NCBI GenBank assembly: GCA_023701135.1
Contig: JAMPXP010000011.1
Span: 62,001-126,000 of the forward strand
Direction: 5' to 3'
From: Desulfobacula sp.
GTDB taxonomy: Bacteria; Desulfobacterota; Desulfobacteria; Desulfobacterales; Desulfobacteraceae
Length of the DNA stretch: 64,000 bases
Below the pieces are notes generated by a model, which was given only the letters and a program-made list of their open reading frames with translations, was not told the origin of the DNA and ran no database searches. The translations under genes were made by a program, and so were the position numbers. How positions within the stretch are numbered: position 1 is the first letter of the stretch; every line of letters begins with the position of its first letter. Below, piece by piece: positions 1-9,649 of this stretch.

Positions 1-946
1 TCTCTGCGTCATGTTTGTAGCGGCTTCATTCCCCTATAAACTTTACCGGAGCTTTTCCTATTTTATCCTTTTTGCCTCTATTTTCCTTCTGATTGCCGTT
101 CTGTTTCCCTCCCTGAGCATCAAGGCCGGCGGCGCCAACCGGTGGATTCACGTTGCCGGCATCACCTTCCAGCCCTCTGAATTTACAAAACTGGCCCTGA
201 TTCTCTTTTTGGGATATTCCCTGTCCAAAAAACAGGAGCAGATCCGGGTTTTTTCCGTGGGATTTTTCCCCCACCTGGTGGTTTTTTCTCTTCTTTCCTT
301 TCTCATCATCATCCAGCCGGATTTTGGGACCATTGTGGTATTGGGAATGATTACCTGGGGCATGATGTTCATTGCCGGGGTCAAACTCCTTCACCTGCTC
401 TCTCCTTTGCCCCTGGTCCTCCCGGTCCTGTATTTCTTTGTATACAAGGTGGATTACCGCCTCGAAAGAATTCTGGTATTTTTAAATCCCTGGGCTGATC
501 CCTATAATGCCGGGTATCAGATCACCCATTCCTTAAAGGCCTTTGGCTCAGGGGGAATTTTCGGGAAAGGGATAGGGCTGGGCATGCAGAAAATGCATTA
601 TCTTCCCGAACCCCATACGGATTTCATTTTTTCCATTATCGGGGAAGAATTGGGGCTCATCGGCGTCATCATCATTCTCTGCCTTTATCTCATTTTGCTG
701 CTGAAAGGGGTGGCCATCGCCAAAAAAGCCGGGACGGTTTTCGGAGCCATTACTGCGGCAGGCCTGACCATCTATATTGCGGTTCAGGTCATCATCAATA
801 CCGGTGTCGCTTTAGGGGCCCTTCCCACAAAAGGCCTGACCCTTCCCTTCATCAGCTACGGGGGAACCTCTCTCATCATCAACATGGCCGCCATCGGCAT
901 CCTCATGAACATAGGAGCATCCAAAGATGATGAACAGCCCGTTTAA
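1..946 (+). CDS. ftsW: FtsW, peptidoglycan glycosyltransferase of the septum (5' truncated by window edge)
   Basis: SEDS-family integral membrane protein that polymerises lipid II at the division septum with its partner PBP3. The reading frame is open to the left edge of the window (positions 2-10 are coding in frame), so the N-terminal part is missing; about 314 residues remain. Several hydrophobic membrane segments are visible. The SEDS signatures are present: the NRWI and QPSE(F)TK region near the start, the GIGLG...LPEPHTDFIF motif mid-protein, and the C-terminal PFISYGG. The stop overlaps the start of murG by 20 bases, as in many division and cell-wall clusters, indicating translational coupling. 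RodA is the main alternative, but the position directly before murG favours FtsW. Confidence 0.93.
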   Translation, partial: LCVMFVAASFPYKLYRSFSYFILFASIFLLIAVLFPSLSIKAGGANRWIHVAGITFQPSEFTKLALILFLGYSLSKKQEQIRVFSVGFFPHLVVFSLLSFLIIIQPDFGTIVVLGMITWGMMFIAGVKLLHLLSPLPLVLPVLYFFVYKVDYRLERILVFLNPWADPYNAGYQITHSLKAFGSGGIFGKGIGLGMQKMHYLPEPHTDFIFSIIGEELGLIGVIIILCLYLILLLKGVAIAKKAGTVFGAITAAGLTIYIAVQVIINTGVALGALPTKGLTLPFISYGGTSLIINMAAIGILMNIGASKDDEQPV

Positions 947-2036
947 TCTTATCATCACCGGCGGAAAAACCGGAGGCCACCTGTTTCCCGGGATTGCAAC
1001 GGCAGAGGCGGTGCGGCAAATCAATCCGGGCGCCGAAATTTTATTTGTGGGCACCGATGCTCCCTTTGAGGTTCAAACCCTCCAAAAATACGGCTTTGCC
1101 CATAAAAGCATTTATTCAAAACCCATTAAGGGCAAAAACCTTTTCGGCAAATTATTCTCCATGAGCATTATTCTTGTTTCCCTGATCCAGTCCCTGATCC
1201 TGATGAAAGCCGTCAAGCCCGACTTTGTCCTGGGGGTGGGCGGCTTTTCTTCCTTTGCCGTGGTGGTGGCGGCCTGGATACTGGGCGTCCCCCGGGCCAT
1301 CCAGGAGCAAAACGCCTTTCCCGGATTGACCAACCGGAAACTGGCCCGCTTTGCCGACATCATCTTTACCTCCTTTGAAAACACCAGGGGCTGGACCGGT
1401 CATCCTAAAGTCAAATATGTGGGTAATCCTGTTCGGAAAGCCCTGGTCCAGGAATCTGAGACAGGCCTTGAAACAGAAGATCCCCGGCCGGACCAGACCT
1501 TCCTTCTGGTGACCGGCGGAAGCCAGGGCGCAACGAGTATCAATACGGCCTTTATGGATGCCCTGGCCCTCATGGACGGCCGGGATAAGCTGTATATCGT
1601 CCACCAGACCGGAATCCAGGATGAAGCCGTGACCCGGCAGAAATATGCCGACCTGAAAATCCGGGCCAGGGTCGGCGCCTTTTTCCATGACCTGCCCCAA
1701 ATCCAGAAACGAGCCCGGCTGGCCGTTACCCGGGCCGGGGCCGGGATCATTTCCGAACTCTGTGTTCGCGGACTTCCGGCCATTCTGATCCCCTTTCCCC
1801 ACGCGGCCGACGACCACCAGACCTTTAATGCAAAGGCCCTGGAAGAGCAAGGAGCCGCCGTCCTGATAAAGGAAAAGGACCTCGATGGAAATACATTGAA
1901 ACAGGCCATTGAAAGCCTGATCACTGATAAAAACAGGCTGGACCTCATGTCGGAAAAACTCAGAGGACTGGCAAAGCCCGATGCTGCAAAAACCATTGCA
2001 GATCATCTCTTAAATTTCAAAAGGATAAGAGGTTAA
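927..2036 (+). CDS. murG: MurG, lipid II synthase (UDP-GlcNAc transferase)
   Basis: Adds GlcNAc to lipid I on the cytoplasmic face of the membrane to form lipid II. 369 residues, normal for the family (about 355-370). The N-terminal glycine-rich loop reads TGGKTGGHLFPG (usual form TGGTGGHxxP). The C-terminal domain has TGGSQGA, HQTG and the UDP-sugar-binding segment RAGAGIISEL. Two adjacent ATG codons stand at 927 and 930; both lie inside the ftsW 3' end. It is followed after 5 bases by murC. The product supplies the substrate that FtsW polymerises. Confidence 0.96.
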   Translation: MMNSPFNLIITGGKTGGHLFPGIATAEAVRQINPGAEILFVGTDAPFEVQTLQKYGFAHKSIYSKPIKGKNLFGKLFSMSIILVSLIQSLILMKAVKPDFVLGVGGFSSFAVVVAAWILGVPRAIQEQNAFPGLTNRKLARFADIIFTSFENTRGWTGHPKVKYVGNPVRKALVQESETGLETEDPRPDQTFLLVTGGSQGATSINTAFMDALALMDGRDKLYIVHQTGIQDEAVTRQKYADLKIRARVGAFFHDLPQIQKRARLAVTRAGAGIISELCVRGLPAILIPFPHAADDHQTFNAKALEEQGAAVLIKEKDLDGNTLKQAIESLITDKNRLDLMSEKLRGLAKPDAAKTIADHLLNFKRIRG

Positions 2037-2041
2037 CCCAT

Positions 2042-3409
2042 ATGTATCAGAAAAACTATCATATCCATTTTGTCGGCATCGGCGGCATCGGCATGAGCGG
2101 GATTGCAGAACTTCTTCTGAATCTGGGCTACAAAGTGTCCGGTTCGGACCTGAAGCTGTCCCCCATTACCAAACGCCTGGAGTCCAAAGGCGCCGTCATT
2201 TACCAGGGCCACCGGAAAGAACAGGTGGAAGGCGCCAATGTGGTGGTGACCTCTTCGGCCGTTTCAAAGGAAAACCCGGAGGTGGTCCGGGCCAAAGAAC
2301 TCTCCGTCCCCATTATTCCCAGGGCTGAAATGCTGGCCGAACTCATGCGGATCAAATATTCCATTGCCGTATCCGGGGCCCATGGAAAGACCTCCACCAC
2401 TTCCATGGTCGCCCAGATCCTCAACACGGCCGGGCTGGACCCCACCGTGGTCATCGGCGGACTTCTCAAGGGCCTGGATACCAACGCCCTCCACGGGAAA
2501 GGCGACTATATTGTGGCCGAAGCCGATGAAAGCGACGGGTCTTTCCTGAAATATTCACCGGCCATTGCCGTGGTGACCAATATCGACCTGGAACACCTGG
2601 ATTTTTACAAAGATATCGAGGACATCAAGGACAAATTCGTCCAGTTCATCAATTCGGTTCCGTTTTACGGGCTGGCCATCCTGTGCCTGGACAATGAGCA
2701 TATCCAGGCCATCCTGCCCCGGATCAAGGTCCGTCACACCACCTACGGCATGGCTGCCCAGGCGGATCTCCAGGCCAAGGACATTTCGTTTGAGGGCGTC
2801 ACAAGCCATTTCACTGTGTTCCGGCATGAGAAAAAACTGGGAGAGATCTCCCTGAACCTGGCCGGCAAACACAATGTTTCCAATGCCCTGGCAGGAATTG
2901 CAGCAGGACTTGAACTGAACCTGTCCTTTAAAACCATTAAAAAGGCCCTGGAACAGATTGAAGGGGTAAAACGGCGGCTGGAGGTCAAGGGCGAGAAAAA
3001 AGGCATCCTGGTGATGGATGATTACGGGCATCATCCCACGGAAATCCTGGCCACCCTGACGGCCATCCGGGAGAGCTACAAGGGCAAACGGCTCATCGTG
3101 GCCTTCCAGCCCCACCGGTATACCCGTACCCAGGGCTTGTTCCAGGAGTTCACCCGTTCCTTTTACCAGTCGGACATCCTCATTGTGCTTCCCATTTATG
3201 CGGCCAGTGAAAAGGAAATCGAAGGGGTGGACGCCCAAAGTTTATGCGAGGCCATCAAAGAACACGGGCATAAGGATGTGTCCCATGCCCCGGATTTCAC
3301 CCAGGCCCTGTCCATCATCACCCATAAGGCCAAAAAAGGGGATATGGTGCTGACCCTGGGCGCCGGGGATATTTACACCCTGGGTGAAAAACTTTTGGAT
3401 ATCTTATAA
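2042..3409 (+). CDS. murC: MurC, UDP-N-acetylmuramate--L-alanine ligase
   Basis: ATP-dependent Mur ligase that adds L-Ala to UDP-MurNAc in the cytoplasm. 455 residues, full length. The N-terminal Rossmann segment carries HFVGIGGIGMSGIAELLLN, and the ATP-binding P-loop reads SGAHGKTSTTSM, both diagnostic of MurC. The EADESDGSF segment supplies Mg-binding acidic residues, and DDYGHHPTE is typical of the MurC C-terminal domain. It sits five bases after murG and nine before murB in one transcription unit. Confidence 0.97.
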   Translation: MYQKNYHIHFVGIGGIGMSGIAELLLNLGYKVSGSDLKLSPITKRLESKGAVIYQGHRKEQVEGANVVVTSSAVSKENPEVVRAKELSVPIIPRAEMLAELMRIKYSIAVSGAHGKTSTTSMVAQILNTAGLDPTVVIGGLLKGLDTNALHGKGDYIVAEADESDGSFLKYSPAIAVVTNIDLEHLDFYKDIEDIKDKFVQFINSVPFYGLAILCLDNEHIQAILPRIKVRHTTYGMAAQADLQAKDISFEGVTSHFTVFRHEKKLGEISLNLAGKHNVSNALAGIAAGLELNLSFKTIKKALEQIEGVKRRLEVKGEKKGILVMDDYGHHPTEILATLTAIRESYKGKRLIVAFQPHRYTRTQGLFQEFTRSFYQSDILIVLPIYAASEKEIEGVDAQSLCEAIKEHGHKDVSHAPDFTQALSIITHKAKKGDMVLTLGAGDIYTLGEKLLDIL

Positions 3410-3418
3410 CGGCAAGAT

Positions 3419-4339
3419 ATGGCAACAACAAAAGACATAAAATACGCAGCCATGGCTCAAACATTCGGCCTTTTAAGGGATGAGCCCCTAAAGCCCTATA
3501 CCTCTTTTAAGGTGGGGGGCCCCGCCGACCTCCTGGCCCTGCCCAAAACCGTAGAGGAATTGACAGCCCTGCTCGGGTATGCCTCGCAACAGAATATCCC
3601 TGTGACCCTTCTGGGCGGCGGCACCAATGTTCTTGTTTCCGACAAAGGCATCCGGGGCCTGGTCATTGTCACCACTGGATTGAAATCCGGTATCCGCATC
3701 ACAGACTCAACCCCGGAAAAGGCCCTTGTTGATGCAGCCGCTGGAGAACGACTGTCAACGGTGTGCCGGTTTGCTCTGGATCATTCCCTTTCCGGTCTTG
3801 AATTTGCCGCCGGCATCCCCGGCACCCTGGGCGGCGCCCTTGCCATGAATGCCGGGACAAAGGCCGGGGACATGTCCGGGATCATCCGGGATATCAAGAT
3901 ACTGGATTTTAAGACCTTGAACCTGGAAATTCTTGAAAGAAAAAAACTTGATTTTTCCTACCGGTGCCTTAAGCTTTCCGGGATCATTGTTGCGGCCACC
4001 CTTGCCTTAAAACCCGGAAACCGGACGGGGATAGAGCAAACCGTTCAAGCGAATCTATCGTTTAAAAAGGCGACCCAGCCGATTTCCGTTGCCAGCGCCG
4101 GTTGCTTTTTCAAAAATCCGGTCCAAGGCATGCCGGCCGGAGAACTCATTGAAAAATCAGGCCTCAAAGGAACAGATTTCAACGGCGCCAGGGTATCGGA
4201 CCTCCATGCCAATTATATCATCAATACGGGCAATGCCACCTGCGATGATATTCTTCGGCTAAAACAGCATATTCAAGACACGGTATTCAATGCCTTTAAG
4301 ATTAAACTTGAAACAGAAGTGAGGATTGAAGGTGAATAA
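3419..4339 (+). CDS. murB: MurB, UDP-N-acetylenolpyruvoylglucosamine reductase
   Basis: FAD enzyme that reduces UDP-GlcNAc-enolpyruvate to UDP-MurNAc with NADPH. 306 residues. FAD-binding signatures YTSFKVGGPADLL, LGGGTNVLVSDKG and FAAGIPGTLGGALAMNAG are visible. The catalytic proton-donor segment reads SAGCFFKNP, so cysteine occupies the position that is serine in E. coli MurB. The length fits the shorter MurB subtype. The start chosen is the ATG at 3419; another ATG lies at 3452. The 3' end overlaps the ftsQ start by eight bases. No ddl gene sits between murB and ftsQ, unlike E. coli. Confidence 0.95.
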   Translation: MATTKDIKYAAMAQTFGLLRDEPLKPYTSFKVGGPADLLALPKTVEELTALLGYASQQNIPVTLLGGGTNVLVSDKGIRGLVIVTTGLKSGIRITDSTPEKALVDAAAGERLSTVCRFALDHSLSGLEFAAGIPGTLGGALAMNAGTKAGDMSGIIRDIKILDFKTLNLEILERKKLDFSYRCLKLSGIIVAATLALKPGNRTGIEQTVQANLSFKKATQPISVASAGCFFKNPVQGMPAGELIEKSGLKGTDFNGARVSDLHANYIINTGNATCDDILRLKQHIQDTVFNAFKIKLETEVRIEGE

Positions 4340-5213
4340 CAAAATCAAACCCAACCGGTATAAACCCGTTACGGCTGAAGTGTCACATTTTAATTCAGAT
4401 TTCAATGCCGGCATTGATGTTTGCCTGAAATTCATCATGGTGGTGGCCTTTTTCTGCATCCTGAGCCTTGCCGCCATTTACGTCCACGATTTTATCACCC
4501 AGGCGGAATTTTTCAATATTACAGAAATTGAAATCCTTGGCACAGACCATGTGACAAGGGAGGAAATCCTTGCCCTGGCCGGTTTAAACCGGGACAGAAA
4601 TATTTATGAGGTGAACGCATCCCTGGCTGAACGACAGATCCTCTCACATCCCTGGGTTCAATCCGCCGACCTTGATAGACGGCTGGGTTCAAAACTGAAA
4701 ATCGTCATCAAAGAGCATGAGCCCCTGGCCATTGTCCGGATCAGGGAAGCTGCGGATATCCTGATCAATATCCAGGGCCTGCCCTTTAAGGAATATGACC
4801 CTTTAACGGATCACGCAGAAAACCTGCCCATCATAACCGGACTTGATCTGACCCCTGTCCGGGACCAATACGGTTTTTCCGGAAGGCTCTTTGATTCGGT
4901 GATGGATTTTTTAAAAACGGCAGAGGCCGCACCTTTTGAACGGATACAGGGCAATGAGCTGACAGGGATCATCCTGGAGACAAAACATGGGTTCAATTCC
5001 GTCTCAACGCAGGATCCGGACATCATTCCCATCAAGCTGGGATTTGATAATTTTAACGCAAAACTGAAAAAAGCAAAAAAAATCAAAGAGTATATTGATA
5101 AACACCTGCCTGAAAAAACAATCTGCGCCATGGACATTTTCAATATTGAAAAAGTATTTATCAAGACAAAACTCAATGATGCGCTGCACAACAATTTAAA
5201 AAAGGGGGCTTAA
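4332..5213 (+). CDS. ftsQ: FtsQ, division protein with POTRA domain
   Basis: Bitopic membrane protein that links early and late divisome proteins. 293 residues from the GTG at 4332. This start is preferred over the in-frame TTG at 4326 because a GAGG at 4321-4324 lies seven bases before it. A short basic cytoplasmic tail is followed by one transmembrane helix (roughly residues 34-56). A POTRA domain follows, recognisable by FFNITEIEILGTDHVTREEIL and the HPWVQSADLDRRLGSKLKI segment, then the FtsQ/DivIB domain. The start overlaps murB and the stop is one base before ftsA, implying tight coupling. Confidence 0.9.
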   Translation: MNNKIKPNRYKPVTAEVSHFNSDFNAGIDVCLKFIMVVAFFCILSLAAIYVHDFITQAEFFNITEIEILGTDHVTREEILALAGLNRDRNIYEVNASLAERQILSHPWVQSADLDRRLGSKLKIVIKEHEPLAIVRIREAADILINIQGLPFKEYDPLTDHAENLPIITGLDLTPVRDQYGFSGRLFDSVMDFLKTAEAAPFERIQGNELTGIILETKHGFNSVSTQDPDIIPIKLGFDNFNAKLKKAKKIKEYIDKHLPEKTICAMDIFNIEKVFIKTKLNDALHNNLKKGA

Positions 5214-5214
5214 T

Positions 5215-6441
5215 TTGCCGGGAAATGAAAAAATAATTGTCGGCCTGGATATCGGGACCACAAAGATATGTGCGGTTGTCGGTGAAATGCTGGACGATCA
5301 GATCAGCATTATTGGCGTCGGCTCCCATCCCTCCACCGGGCTTCGGAAAGGATCTGTCGTGAACATTGAATCCACCGTGGATTCCATTAAAAAAGCGGTG
5401 GAAGAAGCCGAACTCATGGCAGGATGTGATATTTCATCCGTCTATGTGGGCATTGCCGGAAACCATATTCAGGGCTTCAATTCCCACGGAATTATTGCCA
5501 TCAAAGGCCGGGAAATCACGGAACAGGATGTGGAACGGGTGGTGGATGCGGCAAAGGCCGTGGCCATCCCCACGGACAGGGAAATCCTCCATGTCATTCC
5601 CCAGGAATTCATTGTGGATGATATGAAATCCATTCAGAATCCCGTGGGCATGACGGCCATAAGACTTGAGGCCAAAATTCACATTGTGACCGGGGCCGTA
5701 TCTTCGGCCCGGAACATTGTGAAATGCTGCAATAAAGCCGGGCTTGAAGTCTGCGACATTGCCCTGGAATCCCTGGCATCGGGCGAAGCCGTTCTCACGG
5801 ACGAGGAAAAGGAACTGGGATGCATCATTGCAGATATGGGAGGCGGCACAACGGATCTGGCGCTTTTTAAGGACAACAATCTAAAATTCATCTATGAACT
5901 GACCCTGGGCGGACAGAACCTGACCAATGATATTTCCATCGGTCTGAGGACCCCGCTGCCGGAAGCGGAAAAGATCAAAATCACCCACGGCACCTGTGTG
6001 GCTTCAAATGTGAAAAACGGCGCCGTCATCGAGGTCCCGGCTGTGGGTGGGCGAGCGCCGAAAAAGCTTTCCAAGGGCATACTGGCGGAAATCCTTGAAC
6101 CCCGGGTGGAAGAAATTTTTACCCTGCTGAAAAAAGAAGTGTTTTCCAACGGCCTTGAAAATTCATACCCGGCAGGCTTTGTCCTGACCGGAGGAAGCGT
6201 GGTGCTGGACGGTATTACGGAAATTGCGGAATCGGTTTTCAATGTTCCGGTCAGAGTCGGACATCCTAATAGAATCGGCGGTTTGAAGGATATTGTCAAA
6301 AACCCTGCCTTTGCCACCGGGGTCGGACTGGTGATGTTCGGTTCCCATGCGACCTGCAAGCTGAATATCAAGGATGTGGAAAGTCAGGGCGTTTCGAAAA
6401 TATTAAACAGAATGAAACAGTGGTTTAAAGATATTATTTAA
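5215..6441 (+). CDS. ftsA: FtsA, actin-like membrane tether for FtsZ
   Basis: Actin-fold ATPase that anchors the Z-ring to the membrane. 408 residues, normal length. It starts with TTG at 5215, six bases after a purine-rich AGGGGG. The ATPase signatures are GLDIGTTKICAVVGE at the N-terminus, IIADMGGGTTDLALF in the middle and FVLTGGSVVLDGI near the C-terminus. The last residues (ILNRMKQWFKDII) form the expected amphipathic membrane-targeting helix. It is one base downstream of ftsQ and 17 bases upstream of the ftsZ start. Confidence 0.96.
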   Translation: MPGNEKIIVGLDIGTTKICAVVGEMLDDQISIIGVGSHPSTGLRKGSVVNIESTVDSIKKAVEEAELMAGCDISSVYVGIAGNHIQGFNSHGIIAIKGREITEQDVERVVDAAKAVAIPTDREILHVIPQEFIVDDMKSIQNPVGMTAIRLEAKIHIVTGAVSSARNIVKCCNKAGLEVCDIALESLASGEAVLTDEEKELGCIIADMGGGTTDLALFKDNNLKFIYELTLGGQNLTNDISIGLRTPLPEAEKIKITHGTCVASNVKNGAVIEVPAVGGRAPKKLSKGILAEILEPRVEEIFTLLKKEVFSNGLENSYPAGFVLTGGSVVLDGITEIAESVFNVPVRVGHPNRIGGLKDIVKNPAFATGVGLVMFGSHATCKLNIKDVESQGVSKILNRMKQWFKDII

Positions 6442-6458
6442 TTTTTATGGAGGTGGAT

Positions 6459-7775
6459 ATGGCATTTGCTTATGTAGAAAACGAAAGTTCGGCAAAAATC
6501 AAGGTTATCGGTGTCGGTGGGGCCGGCGGTAATGCCGTCAACAACATGATCAATGCAAAGCTTCGGGGGGTTAAATTCATCGTTGCCAATACTGACCGGC
6601 AGGCCCTGGAGGCATCCATGGCTGAAGTCAAAATCCAGATCGGAAAAGAATTGACCGAAGGCCTTGGGGCCGGTGCAGACCCCCAGAAAGGCCGGGATGC
6701 GGCCCTCGAGAGCGCCGACGAAATCCGGGAAGCCTTGAAGGACAGCCATATGGTGTTCATTACCGCCGGCTTCGGCGGGGGGACAGGCACGGGAGCCGCC
6801 CCGGTCATTGCGGAAATCTGCAAGGATCTCGGCATCCTGACCGTGGCCGTGGCGTCCAAACCCTTTTCCTTTGAAGGCAAAAAACGCGAAAAACAGGCCC
6901 TTGAAGGACTTGAAAAACTTCACGGCATCACGGACACCGTTATCACCATTCCCAATGACCGGCTCCGGGGAATAGCCCCCAAAGGCGCAAGGATGGTGGA
7001 CATGTTCATCAAGGCCGATGAAATTCTTCATCATTCCGTCAAAGGCATCACCGATCTGATCATGATGCCGGGCCATGTCAATCTTGATTTTGCAGATGTT
7101 AAAACCACCATGCAGAAATCAGGTAAGGCCCTCATGGGCATTGGAATCGCCTCCGGAGAAAACCGGGCCGTTGAAGCGGCTGAAAGGGCCATTTCCCATC
7201 CTCTCCTGGAAGATATCTCCATTTCCGGCGCAAAGGCCGTATTGATGAATATCACCTCCAGCTCCGACCTGACCCTGGATGAAATGACGGAAGCTTCGGA
7301 CCGGATCCACAGGGAGGTGGGAGACGATGCGGAAATCATCTGGGGCCAGACCTTTGATGAAGAACTGGGAGATGAGATCCGGATTACGGTCATTGCCACC
7401 GGCATCGGCTCCGATGAGCCCAAGGCCGAGCCCAACAATATCCATCATTTTGATCCCGTGGTCCAGCCCATTTATCATCAACAGGCTTCAGTTGCATCGG
7501 CCCGGGGGGGACAGTTCTCCCAGGGACCCGCACGGCAGGGATCACCGCAGCCGGCCCTGTCCCAGCCACGATCAGCATCGGAGCCTGTTGCCAGGGGCCA
7601 TCTGCGGGTTCCGACACCGGAGGAGCTGGCCAACTGGAATGAATTTGACAACCCGGTCATCATCAAACATAAAAAAGCCGTGGGAGATGATGATATTATG
7701 AACAATTACAGCGCCATGCAGTTTGACAACGACGATCTGGAGGTTCCGACATTTTTGAGACGTAAAGCCGACTGA
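6459..7775 (+). CDS. ftsZ: FtsZ, tubulin-like division GTPase
   Basis: Forms the cytokinetic ring. Start set at ATG 6459, giving 438 residues: the upstream in-frame ATG at 6447 overlaps the GGAGGTGG ribosome-binding site (6449-6456) that evidently serves 6459. The GTPase signature GGGTGTGAAPVIAE and N-terminal VIGVGGAGGNAVN are intact. A Pro/Gln/Ser-rich linker (about residues 325-390) follows. The conserved C-terminal peptide is DLEVPTFLRRKAD, which binds FtsA. The last gene of the recognisable division cluster; a radical SAM gene follows after only three bases. Confidence 0.98.
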   Translation: MAFAYVENESSAKIKVIGVGGAGGNAVNNMINAKLRGVKFIVANTDRQALEASMAEVKIQIGKELTEGLGAGADPQKGRDAALESADEIREALKDSHMVFITAGFGGGTGTGAAPVIAEICKDLGILTVAVASKPFSFEGKKREKQALEGLEKLHGITDTVITIPNDRLRGIAPKGARMVDMFIKADEILHHSVKGITDLIMMPGHVNLDFADVKTTMQKSGKALMGIGIASGENRAVEAAERAISHPLLEDISISGAKAVLMNITSSSDLTLDEMTEASDRIHREVGDDAEIIWGQTFDEELGDEIRITVIATGIGSDEPKAEPNNIHHFDPVVQPIYHQQASVASARGGQFSQGPARQGSPQPALSQPRSASEPVARGHLRVPTPEELANWNEFDNPVIIKHKKAVGDDDIMNNYSAMQFDNDDLEVPTFLRRKAD

Positions 7776-7778
7776 TCG

Positions 7779-9452
7779 ATGAAAAAAAGGCATAAACCTG
7801 CCTGGGAGGACGGTCACAACAAAGAAGGAACCGTTGAACAAGGGGCCATCCACAAACAAACCAAGGGGCTGATAAAAACCGCCCTGGTTTATCCCAACAG
7901 CTATTCGGCAGGCATGTCTTCCCTGGGGTTTCAAACCGTTTACCGGCTTTTAAACCGCATGGAGCTTGTGTCCTGTGAAAGGGTTTTTCTGCCGGCCCCG
8001 GGGGAACCCTCCCGGAAGGCCGGAAGCATTGAGACAGGACGTTGCCTTGATCAGTTTGACATTGTTTTTTTTTCAATATCCTTTGAAAACGATTTTCTCC
8101 ACCTTGTTCAACTCCTGGGAGAAGCAGGCATCCCCTTGCGATCACCTGATCGAAACCACCTCCACCCCCTGGTGGTCGCAGGGGGAGTCGCCTGTTTTTT
8201 AAATCCTGAACCCATTGCCCCGTTTATGGACCTCTTCCTCCTCGGGGAGGCCGAATGCCTGATAACCCCTTTTTTCCAGGCCTATGGGAAAAACAGCCCC
8301 CGGGCTGAGTTTTTGCAAAGCCTGGAACAAACCGTGCCCGGCGCCTATGTTCCCGGCCTTCATACCGCCGGCTCCCGGTTTCAAATCCAGGTGCAATACC
8401 TGAAAAGCCTGGATGGAATTTCAACCTTCACCTCCATCCTGACGGATAAAACCGCTTTCAAAGATGCTTTCCTCATTGAAATTCTGAAGGGTTGCCCCCA
8501 CGGATGCCGTTTTTGCAGTTCAGGTTTTATTTACCGTCCTCCGCGGATCTATCCCGTACAAACGGTTATGGAGCTTATGGACAAGGCCTCGGGCAAAACA
8601 GATAAAATCGGATTGGTGAGTTCGGCCATTGCCGATCACCCTGATATTGCAGCAATATGTGCTTACGGCACCAGCCGCGGTTTTAACCTGTCCTTTTCCT
8701 CGCTCCGGGCGGATAAACTGTCGGACGAACTGGTGGGCGCCCTCGCCGCAAGCGGGGTCAAGACCGCCACCATTGCTCCTGAAGCAGGTTCCGAAAGGAT
8801 GCGGGCCGTTATTAACAAGAAAATTTCGGAAACGGATATCCTGGACGCCGCCAGAAAACTGGTGGACGCCGGGATCATCAATCTCAAGCTCTATTTCATG
8901 ATCGGTCTTCCCTTTGAGGAGGAGGCTGATATCCATGCCATTGTGGAGCTGACCCAAAAAATCAAATCGGAATTTCTCATCGCATCAAAAAAGAAGCATA
9001 AGATCGGAACCATCACCCTGAGCATCAACCCCTTTATCCCAAAACCCTTTACCCCTTTCCAATGGGCCCCCATGGAAAGAAACAGGGTCTTAAAGCAGCG
9101 GGTGGACATCATTCATGAAGGCCTGAAAAAAACAGCCAATGTCAAGGTCAATATCGAATCCCTGCGCAAAGCCAAGATCCATGCCCTTCTCTCCCTGGCA
9201 GATCAAAAGGCTGCGGATATCCTGGAATATGCGGCGGTAAAAGGATGGTCCGCCGCCATGAAGGAAAACAAGGCCTATTGTGATGCGGCGGTCTACGGAG
9301 AAAAACCACTGGATTCCCCCCTGCCCTGGGATTTCCTCGATAACCGGGTCAAAAAGGAATTCCTGGTCAAAGAATTTCAAAAGGCGGCCCAGGGGAAAAT
9401 TTCCGCCTCCTGCCCCATGGCGGACTGCCGGGTTTGCAGAACCTGCATGTAA
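7779..9452 (+). CDS. Radical SAM protein with B12-binding-like N-terminal domain
   Basis: 557-residue radical SAM enzyme of unknown substrate. The [4Fe-4S] motif reads CPHGCRFC (CxxxCxxC, around residue 240), followed by the SAM-binding region and an APEAGSERMR segment typical of the family. The N-terminal 200 residues resemble the cobalamin-binding-type domain found before the core in many of these enzymes (YPNSYSAGMSSLGFQTVY, FSISFENDF). The C-terminus is Cys-rich, with CPMADCRVCRTC. It starts three bases after ftsZ and so probably shares its transcript. It resembles large radical SAM proteins fused or linked to DUF2344-type proteins in other bacteria, but no partner is present here. Confidence 0.8.
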   Translation: MKKRHKPAWEDGHNKEGTVEQGAIHKQTKGLIKTALVYPNSYSAGMSSLGFQTVYRLLNRMELVSCERVFLPAPGEPSRKAGSIETGRCLDQFDIVFFSISFENDFLHLVQLLGEAGIPLRSPDRNHLHPLVVAGGVACFLNPEPIAPFMDLFLLGEAECLITPFFQAYGKNSPRAEFLQSLEQTVPGAYVPGLHTAGSRFQIQVQYLKSLDGISTFTSILTDKTAFKDAFLIEILKGCPHGCRFCSSGFIYRPPRIYPVQTVMELMDKASGKTDKIGLVSSAIADHPDIAAICAYGTSRGFNLSFSSLRADKLSDELVGALAASGVKTATIAPEAGSERMRAVINKKISETDILDAARKLVDAGIINLKLYFMIGLPFEEEADIHAIVELTQKIKSEFLIASKKKHKIGTITLSINPFIPKPFTPFQWAPMERNRVLKQRVDIIHEGLKKTANVKVNIESLRKAKIHALLSLADQKAADILEYAAVKGWSAAMKENKAYCDAAVYGEKPLDSPLPWDFLDNRVKKEFLVKEFQKAAQGKISASCPMADCRVCRTCM

Positions 9453-9649
9453 AAGCCAGCGCCGAAGAATCCGGAGGATTTAAAGAAAATAGAACAGAGA
9501 GGCAGATTTTAAAATTTTTCCTTGTTTATCTTACCAATCCATTTTATAAGATATTGCGGTTTTTTGTATAAAAAAAAAGAAGCAGAACTTTAGATGATCG
9601 ATGAGGATCATCACATTATAAAAACAAGACCAATTAATCAGGAGGTTTT

